Shown here one piece after another: positions 1-8,071 of a stretch of 64,000 bases of DNA. Each line of letters begins with the position of its first letter. Within the stretch, counting starts at the first letter, position 1. The notes below the pieces were generated by a model. That model saw nothing but the letters and a program-made list of their open reading frames with translations, was not told where the DNA came from and searched no databases. The stretch covers positions 62,001-126,000 of the forward strand of contig JAUXZS010000056.1 in NCBI GenBank assembly GCA_030692515.1. The letters are read 5' to 3'. A program made the translations under genes and the position numbers. This DNA comes from Bacteroidota bacterium. Its GTDB lineage: Bacteria > Bacteroidota > Bacteroidia > B-17B0 > Aurantibacillaceae.

Positions 1-1
1 T

Positions 2-1237
2 AATAATCTTTGGTCGGATTACCCAATGATAAGCATGACGGATAAAGAATTGTTTTTAAGCATTAATTTACTTTATAATAATCAGCCTTGGCAAACGGGT
101 TTTGTTGAAACATTAGTTTGGCAAATGAAAAAAGATAGCGGTTATGCGGGCTTACCGTTAAACAGTGTTTTACATTCAAATATTAAATTTAACGGAAAAC
201 CTATTCGTAATTTGTGTCCGGTTAAAGGTGGAAGTCAGTTGTATTCTCCAAACATGTATTTTATTTCAAACCGAAATCTTGCCAACCAAAACGACACAGT
301 GTTTTTAGTAAACGTTACAGATACAATTGGCGCACCAACTGGAACTGTAACTACAAAAGCCTTGGTTTCTAACCAACCTTATTATTTCCCTGTAGATGGA
401 AGGCAAACAAATACTTTGCAAACACTTGCTACAAATGATTGCAGAAACCTTGGTGCCTTTTACGAAAACGGTAAAATACAATATGTGCACAACACTAATC
501 ATCCAACTAATAATACACCAACAATTTATTATGGTATTATAAACAACCCCGCAGCCGTTAGTCCAACTGCAACCGGTTACATTATACAAAATGATACCAT
601 GGATTTTGCTTACCCAAACATTTCCTATGCGGGAAATTCTTCAACAGATAACACTTCTATTTTTTCGTTTAACCATAGTTCAAACAAAGTGTTTGCGGGC
701 ACTTCGGCAATACGAGCAGATGGCTTAGGCGATTTTTCGCCAATACTGAGAGTTCAAAATGGCACCACTTACGTAAATCTTTTATCATCTAATCAAGAAA
801 GGTGGGGCGATTATTCTGGTTCGCAAAGAAGATACAACAATCCCGGAAAAGTTTGGATGAGTGGCTATAATAGCTATGTTTACAGTGGCTCATACCCTTG
901 GGCTCATAGAGCTTGGATTACAGAACTATCTTTAACCCAAACAATTTTTACTGGTATAAAAAACGAAACAATAACAGAAGAAGTTTCGGTAAAAGTTTTT
1001 CCAAACCCAGCAAAAGATATTTTTAGTGTTGAATTAAATTTAAGCCAACCAGAATATTTAAGTTTTGAATTGTACGACCAACAAGGCAAATTGGTGGTGC
1101 TATTATTAAGAGACTGGGTTAAGGTAACACAAAACACATTTAGCTTTAGCACACAATCTTTAAGCCAAGGTGTTTATCTTTTAAAAATAAAAGGCAATTA
1201 CAATACAGCTATTTCTAAAAAGGTAGTTGTAGAGTAA
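2..1237 (+). CDS. T9SS type A sorting domain protein, 5' partial
   Basis: The first ATG is at 26, but the same frame is open back to base 2, so the gene very probably begins before the window and this is its C-terminal part. The last 80 or so residues form a type IX secretion sorting domain: a VKVFPNPAKD motif, then a beta-rich stretch with LYDQQGKLV and LSQGVYLLKI, ending in KKVVVE. Proteins with this tail are exported through the outer membrane and released or anchored at the surface in Bacteroidota. The part upstream is rich in N, T, S, Y and aromatic residues, as in extracellular beta-sandwich or propeller proteins, but I recognise no catalytic domain. Function is unknown beyond being a secreted surface protein. 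Confidence 0.85.
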   Translation, partial: NNLWSDYPMISMTDKELFLSINLLYNNQPWQTGFVETLVWQMKKDSGYAGLPLNSVLHSNIKFNGKPIRNLCPVKGGSQLYSPNMYFISNRNLANQNDTVFLVNVTDTIGAPTGTVTTKALVSNQPYYFPVDGRQTNTLQTLATNDCRNLGAFYENGKIQYVHNTNHPTNNTPTIYYGIINNPAAVSPTATGYIIQNDTMDFAYPNISYAGNSSTDNTSIFSFNHSSNKVFAGTSAIRADGLGDFSPILRVQNGTTYVNLLSSNQERWGDYSGSQRRYNNPGKVWMSGYNSYVYSGSYPWAHRAWITELSLTQTIFTGIKNETITEEVSVKVFPNPAKDIFSVELNLSQPEYLSFELYDQQGKLVVLLLRDWVKVTQNTFSFSTQSLSQGVYLLKIKGNYNTAISKKVVVE

Positions 1238-1308
1238 AAATATCATTTAACCGATTACTTACAAATGCATTTTTTATTTACAAATAACCAAAGTGCTTTT
1301 AGCGAGTA

Positions 1309-1318
1309 GTTAGCGGTA
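1309..1318 (+). repeat. Left copy of a 10-bp inverted repeat flanking the next gene
   Basis: GTTAGCGGTA lies 4 nt before the ATG at 1323. Its exact reverse complement, TACCGCTAAC, lies at 1901-1910, 5 nt after the TAA stop of that gene. The gene is therefore bracketed by a perfect 10-bp inverted repeat. The arrangement is like integron cassettes, in which a GTTRRRY core site precedes and an RYYYAAC inverse core follows the ORF, although neither copy matches that consensus at all positions. Confidence 0.6.
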
Positions 1319-1322
1319 ATTT

Positions 1323-1895
1323 ATGAGGACACCGAAATTTATAATGATTTTTTTCTTCGGACTTAGCTTCCTCGCCTTTACTTACACTAAACCAGACAAA
1401 ATTAAGTCGGGACAAATTTCTTTCTCCTATTATTGTAACGTTCCCAAAGACATTGTTGTAAAAGGTATTTCTCGCTTCGACAATTACGGCGAAAAACAGC
1501 TTATTGAATTTGACAAAAAAGCCGACACTGAAACTAAAAAGACTCTTAAGCTCGACACTTGTGAGTTTAATTACATTTCCAAAACACAATTTATTTCAAA
1601 ATCAAAGAGGGAGACCGACGTGTTTTTCGACCCTGTTATTGACCTGGACGGAACTGACAAATCATGGGGCAAGTACAACACGACAAATAAGCGCGACACA
1701 ATTTATCTTGGCATTAAATGTCATGCTTACGACATAATTTTTACCAAACATAAAATTCAAGGACTTTTAGTTACTTTGAAAAATATAAAGCTTTATCTTA
1801 ATGTAGACATTGGTGATATTATAAATAGGTACTCGGCGACAAAAGTGGACACTCTTCTTGCAGACACAAAAGCGGACATATTTGCGAGACCTTAA
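1323..1895 (+). CDS. Hypothetical exported protein
   Basis: A 190-residue protein I do not recognise. Residues 1-22 look like a signal peptide (basic start, then a hydrophobic run FIMIFFFGLSFLAF). The mature part has alternating hydrophobic residues suggesting beta strands (QISFSYYCNV, DTIYLGIKCHAYDIIF), three cysteines (in SYYCNV, LDTCEF and GIKCHA), and a hydrophilic C-terminus. It could be a periplasmic or outer-membrane-associated protein. The ATG at 1323 is chosen because it gives the signal peptide and follows the repeat at 1309-1318 directly. It sits alone between repeat-rich spacers, which suggests a single-gene mobile cassette; no function can be assigned. Confidence 0.6.
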   Translation: MRTPKFIMIFFFGLSFLAFTYTKPDKIKSGQISFSYYCNVPKDIVVKGISRFDNYGEKQLIEFDKKADTETKKTLKLDTCEFNYISKTQFISKSKRETDVFFDPVIDLDGTDKSWGKYNTTNKRDTIYLGIKCHAYDIIFTKHKIQGLLVTLKNIKLYLNVDIGDIINRYSATKVDTLLADTKADIFARP

Positions 1896-2255
1896 TAAAC
1901 TACCGCTAACACCAAGCAAGCGACCACTTTTTGCGGGTTAGCGCTCAAATGTGTAACTTGACAAAGCAAAAAGCGGACGCCTGCTTGGAGAACGTTACAA
2001 GCAAGTGTAGGACGACCGACAACTCGACAACAAACCGACCGAAACAAAGACGAAAATGCCAACGCTTCGCAAAATTAAAAGAGCTGCAAGCCGACACACA
2101 AGCCAACGTTTTTGCAGCACATTTAATTTTACCCAACCGCGCCCAAAGCCCACCCACCACCCGACTGTATTGACTGTTGAAAGTTTGATACATCAAAGTA
2201 CATTAAATAGCCATTTTTTTACGAACTTGCAACTGAATAATTGAATATAAAATCA
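1896..2255. other. 360-nt gene-free spacer with a long imperfect hairpin
   Basis: No convincing gene. The spacer starts with TACCGCTAAC (1901-1910), followed by a 23-nt imperfect inverted repeat: 1912-1934 pairs with 1966-1988 at 20 of 23 positions around a 31-nt loop. The rest (1990-2170) is clearly richer in G and C than the flanking genes and has many ACCGAC, GCCAAC and GCCGAC words. The word AAAAGAGCTGC followed by AAGCC recurs near 5837 after the restriction operon. Short ORFs on both strands here have no gene-like composition and are treated as chance. Confidence 0.6.
1912..1988. repeat. Imperfect inverted repeat (23-nt arms), attC-like
   Basis: Arms at 1912-1934 and 1966-1988 match at 20 of 23 positions. 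All three mismatches are single and scattered, so the strand could fold into one long stem with isolated mispairs. The loop is 1935-1965 and itself contains GGTTAGCG. A long imperfect stem just after a stop codon is the shape of integron attC sites; this is an analogy from architecture, not a database match. Confidence 0.6.
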
Positions 2256-3518
2256 ATGAAAACAAAAGAGAAAATAAGCATAGACGAATTTGATGGCAAA
2301 CGCTTTCAAATCAGACTTGTCGAACCTAAAGACAATAAAAAAGCTGTATTGACTCATTATCTGCACAACATTCACAATGGGGTTTCAAAGCATTATAAAA
2401 AAGACGCTTTGAAAGTTTTAAAAGAATATGTACAATACAAAGAGGAAGACGAGAATATTTCAATGGTTGCAGAGGACGCTCTTCAACAACTACTTTTTGA
2501 GGTTGAAAACGTTCCATTCCCAACCCCAGACAATTACTCTTTTAAATTCATAGACTTGTTCGCAGGTATTGGCGGTTTCAGACTTGCAATGCAAAATCTT
2601 GGTGGAAAATGTGTATTTACAAGCGAGTGGGACAAAGAGGCACAAAAAACATACAGAGCAAATTTCGGAGAAATCCCATTTGGTGACATCACGAAAGAAC
2701 AAGTTAAAAACTACATTCCCGACAAATTTGATTTATTGTGCGCTGGTTTTCCTTGCCAAGCATTTTCAATTGCGGGCAAACGCGGTGGTTTTGAGGATAC
2801 AAGAGGAACATTATTTTTTGATGTAGCCGAAATAATTAAACGCAAAAAACCCAAAGCAATCTTTTTAGAAAATGTAAAAGGATTGAGAAATCATAACGGA
2901 GGCAGGACACTTGAAACAATTTTAAATGTTTTACGGAATGACTTAAATTATTTTGTCCCTGAACCGAAAATAATAAATGCAAAAGAATTTGGAGTTCCAC
3001 AAAACAGAGAACGAATTTACATTGTTGGTTTCCGCAAAGACTTAAAAATTACCGAATTCGAATATCCAAAAGCAACGAAAAAGAAAGTAACATTTGCGAA
3101 TGTAAAAGAGAAAAAAGTTCCACCAACAAAGTATTTCCTTTCAACACAATATGTGCAAACCTTAATTAATCACAAAGAAAGACACGCAAACAAAGGGAAT
3201 GGTTTTGGGTATGAAATTATTCCGGACACAGGCATTGCAAATGCAATCGTAGTAGGTGGTATGGGACGAGAAAGAAATTTAGTTTACGACCACAGAATAA
3301 CTGATTATACTCCTACAACTCACATAAAAGGAACAGTGAATAAAGAAGGTATTCGCAAAATGACACCAAGAGAATGGGCAAGACTTCAAGGTTTTCCAGA
3401 CAAATATGTAATTCCTGTTGCTGACGCATCGGCTTACAAGCAATTTGGCAACTCCGTTGCCGTTCCTGCAATACAGGCGACAGCAAAGAAAATTTTAGAA
3501 CTAATTTTAGAGAAATGA
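2256..3518 (+). CDS. DNA (cytosine-5-)-methyltransferase of a type II R-M system
   Basis: This enzyme transfers a methyl group from S-adenosylmethionine to C5 of cytosine in a recognition site, protecting host DNA from the partner nuclease. The motifs are complete and in order: DLFAGIGG (motif I, about residue 100), GFPCQAFS with catalytic Cys near 167 (motif IV), FLENVKGL (motif VI), QNRERIYIVGF (motif VIII), and REWARLQGFP with QFGNSVAVP (motifs IX-X). The variable region between VIII and IX should set the target site. About 95 residues precede motif I, an extension that may regulate or bind DNA. I chose ATG at 2256 over the TTG at 2241. The stop overlaps the nuclease start by 4 nt, showing a translationally coupled operon. 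Confidence 0.95.
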   Translation: MKTKEKISIDEFDGKRFQIRLVEPKDNKKAVLTHYLHNIHNGVSKHYKKDALKVLKEYVQYKEEDENISMVAEDALQQLLFEVENVPFPTPDNYSFKFIDLFAGIGGFRLAMQNLGGKCVFTSEWDKEAQKTYRANFGEIPFGDITKEQVKNYIPDKFDLLCAGFPCQAFSIAGKRGGFEDTRGTLFFDVAEIIKRKKPKAIFLENVKGLRNHNGGRTLETILNVLRNDLNYFVPEPKIINAKEFGVPQNRERIYIVGFRKDLKITEFEYPKATKKKVTFANVKEKKVPPTKYFLSTQYVQTLINHKERHANKGNGFGYEIIPDTGIANAIVVGGMGRERNLVYDHRITDYTPTTHIKGTVNKEGIRKMTPREWARLQGFPDKYVIPVADASAYKQFGNSVAVPAIQATAKKILELILEK

Positions 3519-4138
3519 ATAAATTAAACCAATTAGGAATTACTGTAGGAAAGGACAATAAAGCAGAGGTGGTTTTTGATAGCCTATTTCCAAGTTTTAT
3601 GACCGTGAAATATAAAAAGCCATCGGATTATATCACGACTTATTGGGATGCATTCCAGAAACATCCAGAAGGGAATAATAATTTAAACGGAAAAATATTT
3701 GAATACATTTTAGCAACATTGTTTGTTCGTGAAAATATTTTGCCTTTGTATATGAGTGCTAAAGTTGCATTTGTTCCAAATGTAATTTACGACCTAATGT
3801 TTTATACCACAGAGCGTGGACCAATTTGTATTTCGGCAAAGACAAGTTTGCGTGAACGATACAAGCAAGCCGATCTTGAATCTATTGCATTAAAATATGT
3901 TCACAGAAAAGCATTAAGTTATTTGGTAACACTTGAAGTCAACGAAGCAAAAAGTGTTAAAGCCAAAATTAAAAGTGGGGACGTTATCGGGCTTGACAAT
4001 GTTATTGTTGCGACCAGTAATGACTTCAATGATTTAATTGATGAATTGAAAACATTTAAGTTTTCAGAACCGCCAACAGTGAAAGTAATTGAGAGCAACC
4101 AAATAATTACAAAAGAAAAAGTTTTAAGCTTAAAATAG
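3515..4138 (+). CDS. Probable type II restriction endonuclease
   Basis: A 207-residue protein encoded directly after the methyltransferase with a 4-nt ATGA overlap, the usual place for the cognate nuclease. A PD-(D/E)XK-like core is visible: Glu63 in GKIFEYIL, Asp93 in VIYDLMFY, then the strand ICISAKTS with Lys109, and Glu122 in ADLE. The position normally holding the acidic residue of ExK is Ser107, and Glu122 lies 13 residues after the lysine. This is the permuted arrangement known from the EcoRII/SsoII/Cfr10I/NgoMIV nucleases. The family assignment is inference from spacing; target site unknown. It would cut DNA lacking the partner's methylation. Confidence 0.75.
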   Translation: MNKLNQLGITVGKDNKAEVVFDSLFPSFMTVKYKKPSDYITTYWDAFQKHPEGNNNLNGKIFEYILATLFVRENILPLYMSAKVAFVPNVIYDLMFYTTERGPICISAKTSLRERYKQADLESIALKYVHRKALSYLVTLEVNEAKSVKAKIKSGDVIGLDNVIVATSNDFNDLIDELKTFKFSEPPTVKVIESNQIITKEKVLSLK

Positions 4139-4139
4139 T

Positions 4140-5765
4140 ATGAGCGAAAAACAATTAATAATGTCGTTTGAGGCTAATACCATACAACATCTTGGTGTTA
4201 AAATGTATTCAACTATACCTCCTGCATTAGCAGAACTTATTGCAAATGCTTATGATGCTTGCTCTACTGAAGTTCATATTAAATTCTATGATGGTGAAAA
4301 TAAAAAAGTAATTGTTGAAGACAATGGCACTGGAATGTCTTTTGACCAAGTCAATGATTACTTTTTAAGAATAGGCAGAAACCGAAGGGAAGAAAAACAA
4401 AAATCAGCGTGCGGCAGAATACCCACAGGAAAAAAAGGACTTGGCAAATTAGCATTGTTTGGAATTGGTGATACAGTTAACATAATAACATGTCAAGGAA
4501 GTGAAGCGGTAAGTTTTACGATGGATTGGGAAGAAATTAATGCATGGGAAAATGGAAAACCATATACTCCAAAATTTGACATTATACCTGCTGGAAAATT
4601 CAAAAATGGAACAACAATTATCCTCTCCAATTTAAAAAGAAAAACAGGGTTCCCAATTCAAGATTATTCTGAGAGTATCGCCAGGCTATTTAATTTCAAT
4701 GATGATTTTGTTGTTTACTTATCATTAAATGATGGCGAACCAATAAAAATTGACAACAAATTAAAGTATCAAAATATTGAACCGGAATTTCGTTGGGACA
4801 TTTCTATTATAAATGAAATGAATCCAATCGTTTATAACGACAAAGCACAAATTGTTGGAACAATTGTTACAACTGAAAAACCACTGAAAGCAAATCTACG
4901 AGGTGTCACGTTATTTGCAAATGGAAGAATGGTTAATGCTCCAGAATTTTTTGGCCCTTCCGAATCAAGTCACTTTTATTCATATGCAACAGGTTGGTTA
5001 AATATTGATTTTATTGATAATTGGGAAGAGGATGTAATTTCCACTAATCGACAATCCATTGATTGGGAAAATCCACTTACTACAGAACTACGCGAATATC
5101 TTGCTAGCTGTTTGTTGATTATAGAAAAGCAGTGGAGGGAATATCGGAAGGAAAAAAAACAAAGTTTAATTTCAGAAAAAACAAATATAAATGTAACAGC
5201 ATGGGTAGATACTTTAACTGGCAAAGTTAAAGATGATGTTGAAGCACTAATAAATATTTTAGATGATACTCCTGAAATATCAGAGAATATACAGCAAAAA
5301 TCAATGTTACTATTAAATAGTTTGGTGCCTGAATATCCTAATCTTCATTGGCGACATTTACATACTGAAATTCAAAACGCATCAGAAAACGACTATAAGA
5401 ATCAAGATTATTATAGAGCATTTATAGAATCAGTAAAAAGATACATTAACCAAGTTCGAGCAAAATCAAATAGTACTAATGCATCAGACCAAGGTATGAT
5501 GGGTGCGGAATTTGGCTTGGGGAAAATATTGCAAGTTGCGGCAAAATATAATAAACCAAATGGTAATCCATTTCACGTAGACACATACAAATGTATTGAA
5601 GAAGGACAAAAATTGCTCTCGATGGGCATTGTTTCTGGGGCTAGAAATCCAATTTCTCACGAAGAAATTGTAGACTTAAGAGATTCTGGTTTATTTTCAG
5701 AAAAAGACTGCTTAGATATGCTAAGTTTATTATCTCATTTGTTTAAACGACTAGATGATGTATGA
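4140..5765 (+). CDS. GHKL-type (MORC/MutL-like) ATPase of the R-M operon
   Basis: A 541-residue ATP-binding protein of the Hsp90/gyrase/histidine-kinase/MutL superfamily. The N-terminal Bergerat fold is clear: N-box ELIANAYDAC with Glu32 and Asn36, G1 box VEDNGTGM (61-66), and lid GKKGLGK (97-103). The middle part resembles the S5-like transducer region of MutL/MORC ATPases; the C-terminal 200 residues are helical and unfamiliar. It starts 1 nt after the nuclease stop, so it belongs to the same operon. GHKL ATPases of the MutL/MORC type are reported in bacterial restriction-modification clusters, where ATP-driven clamping or remodelling of DNA is proposed. A role in cleavage control here is inference. 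Confidence 0.85.
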   Translation: MSEKQLIMSFEANTIQHLGVKMYSTIPPALAELIANAYDACSTEVHIKFYDGENKKVIVEDNGTGMSFDQVNDYFLRIGRNRREEKQKSACGRIPTGKKGLGKLALFGIGDTVNIITCQGSEAVSFTMDWEEINAWENGKPYTPKFDIIPAGKFKNGTTIILSNLKRKTGFPIQDYSESIARLFNFNDDFVVYLSLNDGEPIKIDNKLKYQNIEPEFRWDISIINEMNPIVYNDKAQIVGTIVTTEKPLKANLRGVTLFANGRMVNAPEFFGPSESSHFYSYATGWLNIDFIDNWEEDVISTNRQSIDWENPLTTELREYLASCLLIIEKQWREYRKEKKQSLISEKTNINVTAWVDTLTGKVKDDVEALINILDDTPEISENIQQKSMLLLNSLVPEYPNLHWRHLHTEIQNASENDYKNQDYYRAFIESVKRYINQVRAKSNSTNASDQGMMGAEFGLGKILQVAAKYNKPNGNPFHVDTYKCIEEGQKLLSMGIVSGARNPISHEEIVDLRDSGLFSEKDCLDMLSLLSHLFKRLDDV

Positions 5766-6149
5766 AGTCATTAGCCAACGCTTTTGGTAACACATTTGTA
5801 TTTTTTGCCAAATCACAAAGTCAAACAAAAAAATACAAAAGAGCTGCCAAGCCAACGCGCCAAGACAGTAGTAGAAATGGACAACACAGCAATGACAGAC
5901 AGAACACCAGCTTGTAACAGCAACTACAAGAAATTGGCGGTTCAGTGGTTAAATAAAGCTTTGTGCTTCGTATCAAGTTCAGTGGTGGCAGACAGTTTTC
6001 GTCTCCGAAATCGCCAACTTCTTGTAGCTGCCAACCGTTAGGTGGTAGGACAAGCTTTTTTAGACATTTAACCAAACAAAATTTAATAATAAATATTATG
6101 CTATACTATTTTAATGAACTACAAATACTGAATAAAACAACTTGAATAA
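5766..6149. other. 384-nt spacer with hairpins; no gene
   Basis: No credible ORF. The spacer begins with GCCAACGCTTTTGG just after the ATPase stop and holds a TTTGG...CCAAA hairpin (about 5781-5813). It then has AAAAGAGCTGCCAAGCCAAC (5837-5856), shared with 2077-2094, and a long inverted repeat (5924-6027). It ends with CCGTTAGGTGG (6035-6045) and an AT-rich leader before the ATG at 6150. The same building blocks recur in other spacers of the first 15 kb. Confidence 0.6.
5924..6027. repeat. Spacer element with 19-nt imperfect inverted repeat
   Basis: Arms at 5924-5942 and 6009-6027 match at 17 of 19 positions, enclosing a 66-nt loop. An outer CAGC/GCTG pair (5918-5921, 6027-6030) extends the stem past a small bulge. 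Part of the loop (5941-5990) aligns at about 70 percent with 7171-7220. The left arm word at 5928-5946 matches 11305-11323 at 18 of 19 positions. This marks a dispersed intergenic repeat family. Confidence 0.65.
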
Positions 6150-7139
6150 ATGAAAACATTAATTTATAGCACTCACAGGTTTGAGAAACCTTTTCTGGAA
6201 AGGGCAGCAAAGAATAAACACGAATTGGTTTTTTCTGAACTACCATTGCAGGTAAATTCTGTTCATCTTGCAAATGGATTTGAGGCGATTGCGCTTTTTA
6301 GTTCTGACAACGCTAACGAAGAAGTATTGGAGCTATTACAAAAAATTGGAGTGAAATTTGTTGCACTTCGTTCTGTTGGTCACGACCATGTAGATTTAAT
6401 AAAGGCAAAACAATTGAATATTAAAGTAGCAAATGTTCCTGCTTATTCGCCATACGCTATTGCCGAACATACCGTTGCCTTGTTATTAGCACTAAATCGA
6501 AATATTTTACTTAGTCAAGAGTTAATTAAAAAAAATGATTTTCGATTAGACAAATTAGTTGGTTTTGATTTGCATGGAAAAACTATCGGCATTGTCGGTA
6601 CCGGAAAAATTGGAGCCTCTTTTGCTAAAATTATGCACGGGTTCGGTTGTAAATTAATAGGTTCAGATATTTTAGAAAACGAAGAACTAAAAAGCCAAAC
6701 GAAAATAATCTACACTTCCCTTGAAACATTATGCAAAACTTCTGATGTTATTTCAGTTAGCTGTCCTTTAAATTCAGAAACAAAATATTTATTTGACAAA
6801 AAAGTGTTTTCAAAAATGAAAAGAGGCGTGGTATTTATTAACACAGCACGTGGTGGAATTGTAAATACTCTTGATTTGTTGGATGCCTTAGATGAGGGAA
6901 TTGTTGCTTCCGCTGGATTAGACGTTTATGAAAACGAAAGGTCACTATTTTTTCATGACCATTCGATTTCAAAAATTAATGATGAATTATTTGAAAAATT
7001 GCGTTCTCATTCAAAGGTTTTAATTACAGGACATCAGGCGTTTTTGACTAATGAAGCATTACAAGGAATTGCAGATACTACGATTGAGAATTTAACAGAT
7101 TGGATGAAAAGTGGAGTTTCAAAAAATGATATTTACTGA
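6150..7139 (+). CDS. ldhA: D-lactate dehydrogenase (D-2-hydroxyacid dehydrogenase)
   Basis: Reduces pyruvate to D-lactate with NADH in the cytoplasm, regenerating NAD+ during fermentation. At 329 residues it has family length. The Rossmann motif GIVGTGKIG lies at 147-155. The catalytic set of D-2-hydroxyacid dehydrogenases is visible: Arg234 in NTARGG, Glu263 in ENERS and His295 in ITGHQAF. The substrate-side ALRSVGHDHVDL (72-83) and YSPYAIAEHTV (99-109) segments are typical of D-LDH rather than glycerate or formate dehydrogenases. ATG at 6150 is the only suitable start. It stands alone between two repeat-bearing spacers, so it may have arrived by transfer. Confidence 0.92.
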   Translation: MKTLIYSTHRFEKPFLERAAKNKHELVFSELPLQVNSVHLANGFEAIALFSSDNANEEVLELLQKIGVKFVALRSVGHDHVDLIKAKQLNIKVANVPAYSPYAIAEHTVALLLALNRNILLSQELIKKNDFRLDKLVGFDLHGKTIGIVGTGKIGASFAKIMHGFGCKLIGSDILENEELKSQTKIIYTSLETLCKTSDVISVSCPLNSETKYLFDKKVFSKMKRGVVFINTARGGIVNTLDLLDALDEGIVASAGLDVYENERSLFFHDHSISKINDELFEKLRSHSKVLITGHQAFLTNEALQGIADTTIENLTDWMKSGVSKNDIY

Positions 7140-7275
7140 TTTTGTTAGAACGCAGTTTCTCGAAGACAGTTTTGTGGTTAATCAAAGTTTGGTTCTCCGC
7201 ATCAACATTTGTGGTAAAAATCGCGATCATCGTCAAGCCAGAAACCTTTAGCAAAAACATAACCCAAATAAAACA
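7140..7275. other. Spacer carrying a copy of the dispersed repeat
   Basis: This 136-nt gap starts GTTAGAACGC right after the ldhA stop. Its segment 7171-7220 aligns with 5941-5990: GTGGTTAA, then AAAG(C/T)TT, then ATCAA, then GTGGT occur in the same order and spacing. There is no inverted repeat as long as the one at 5924-6027, so this copy may be degenerate. Confidence 0.5.
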
Positions 7276-7983
7276 ATGAAACTCAAACTATTCTTTTTAA
7301 GCTTATTTTTTTTAGCGTTGCAGTTTTCTGCGCAAAAAAATGCCATTAGTCCAATTATTTTATCGCGCGCAGAAACTAAACAACTATTTTCTGACGAGGC
7401 TCTAAAAAAATTTAATATTGATTATCCCATCTTTAGGGTTTATAATTATACTGATAATACCGGCAACTATTATGTTGTGCTTACCGAAAAAATGGATAGC
7501 ATTAAGCCTTCTAAAGACACACTTCATTACAAAATAAAGGCCTTTAACTTTTATCAAAACAAAAATGAACTAATTAAAAAATGGGAGCTAACTGATTTTA
7601 CAGCCAAACAATCCGCGGGTGGTGATATGGAAAATTCTATTTGGTTTTGGACTAAATACTGCGAGTTTCAAGATATAGATGATGACGGACTAGTGGATCC
7701 AATTATAGTTTACGGCACTTCAGGAATGAATGGTTATGAAGACGGTAGAATAAAAATTCTAGTTTATTATAAAGGCAGAAAAAATGTAATCAGGCATCAA
7801 AACGGTTCTCTAGACCATGAAAGAAATACACAGGTGGATGAAACATTTTATTTGCTTCCAGAAACCATACAAGACCACACGAAAAACATTATACAAAAAA
7901 TGATGGATAACTCTCTTGCAATATTCCCTTACGAATGGAAAGAAGCAATGAAAAAACACAAAACAAAGTTTCAGGAAAAATAA
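7276..7983 (+). CDS. M949_RS01915 family surface polysaccharide-linked protein
   Basis: A 235-residue exported protein with a signal peptide (KLFFLSLFFLALQFSAQ, residues 4-20). The C-terminal half, with DIDDDGLVDPIIVYGTSG, DGRIKILVYYKG, IRHQNG and the ending FPYEWKEAMKKHKTKF, is the signature of a family named after Riemerella anatipestifer M949_RS01915. That gene was linked to surface polysaccharide synthesis by mutant phenotype. The biochemical role is not known. The DxDxDG-like acidic loop may bind calcium. It is a monocistronic unit between repeat spacers. Confidence 0.7.
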   Translation: MKLKLFFLSLFFLALQFSAQKNAISPIILSRAETKQLFSDEALKKFNIDYPIFRVYNYTDNTGNYYVVLTEKMDSIKPSKDTLHYKIKAFNFYQNKNELIKKWELTDFTAKQSAGGDMENSIWFWTKYCEFQDIDDDGLVDPIIVYGTSGMNGYEDGRIKILVYYKGRKNVIRHQNGSLDHERNTQVDETFYLLPETIQDHTKNIIQKMMDNSLAIFPYEWKEAMKKHKTKFQEK

Positions 7984-8016
7984 ATGGATAAATAAAAAGT
8001 TGCTTGCCATAAACTC

Positions 8017-8061
8017 TTCAATATTTCATAAAACTCACTGCACAATATTGAAAACCGTTAG
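8017..8061. repeat. 9-bp inverted repeat followed by CCGTTAG
   Basis: TTCAATATT (8017-8025) and AATATTGAA (8044-8052) form a perfect 9-bp stem with an 18-nt loop. CCGTTAG follows at 8055-8061, 10 nt before the next ATG. Hairpin then GTTAG then gene is the same order seen before the genes at 6150 and 10444. Confidence 0.5.
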
Positions 8062-8071
8062 TAATACTTAT

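Noticed and set aside
1931-2244. Several overlapping ORFs of 60-83 codons on both strands
   Set aside because: They lie in a repeat-bearing spacer, have no hydrophobic core pattern, no family match by eye and compete in several frames.
2241-2255. TTG start five codons upstream for the methyltransferase
   Set aside because: The ATG at 2256 is stronger and the extra residues add nothing conserved.
5766-6149. Canonical integron attC sites in the first 15 kb
   Set aside because: Hairpins and GTTAG motifs are similar in layout, but no site matches both RYYYAAC and GTTRRRY in full, and no intI gene is present; kept only as a hypothesis.
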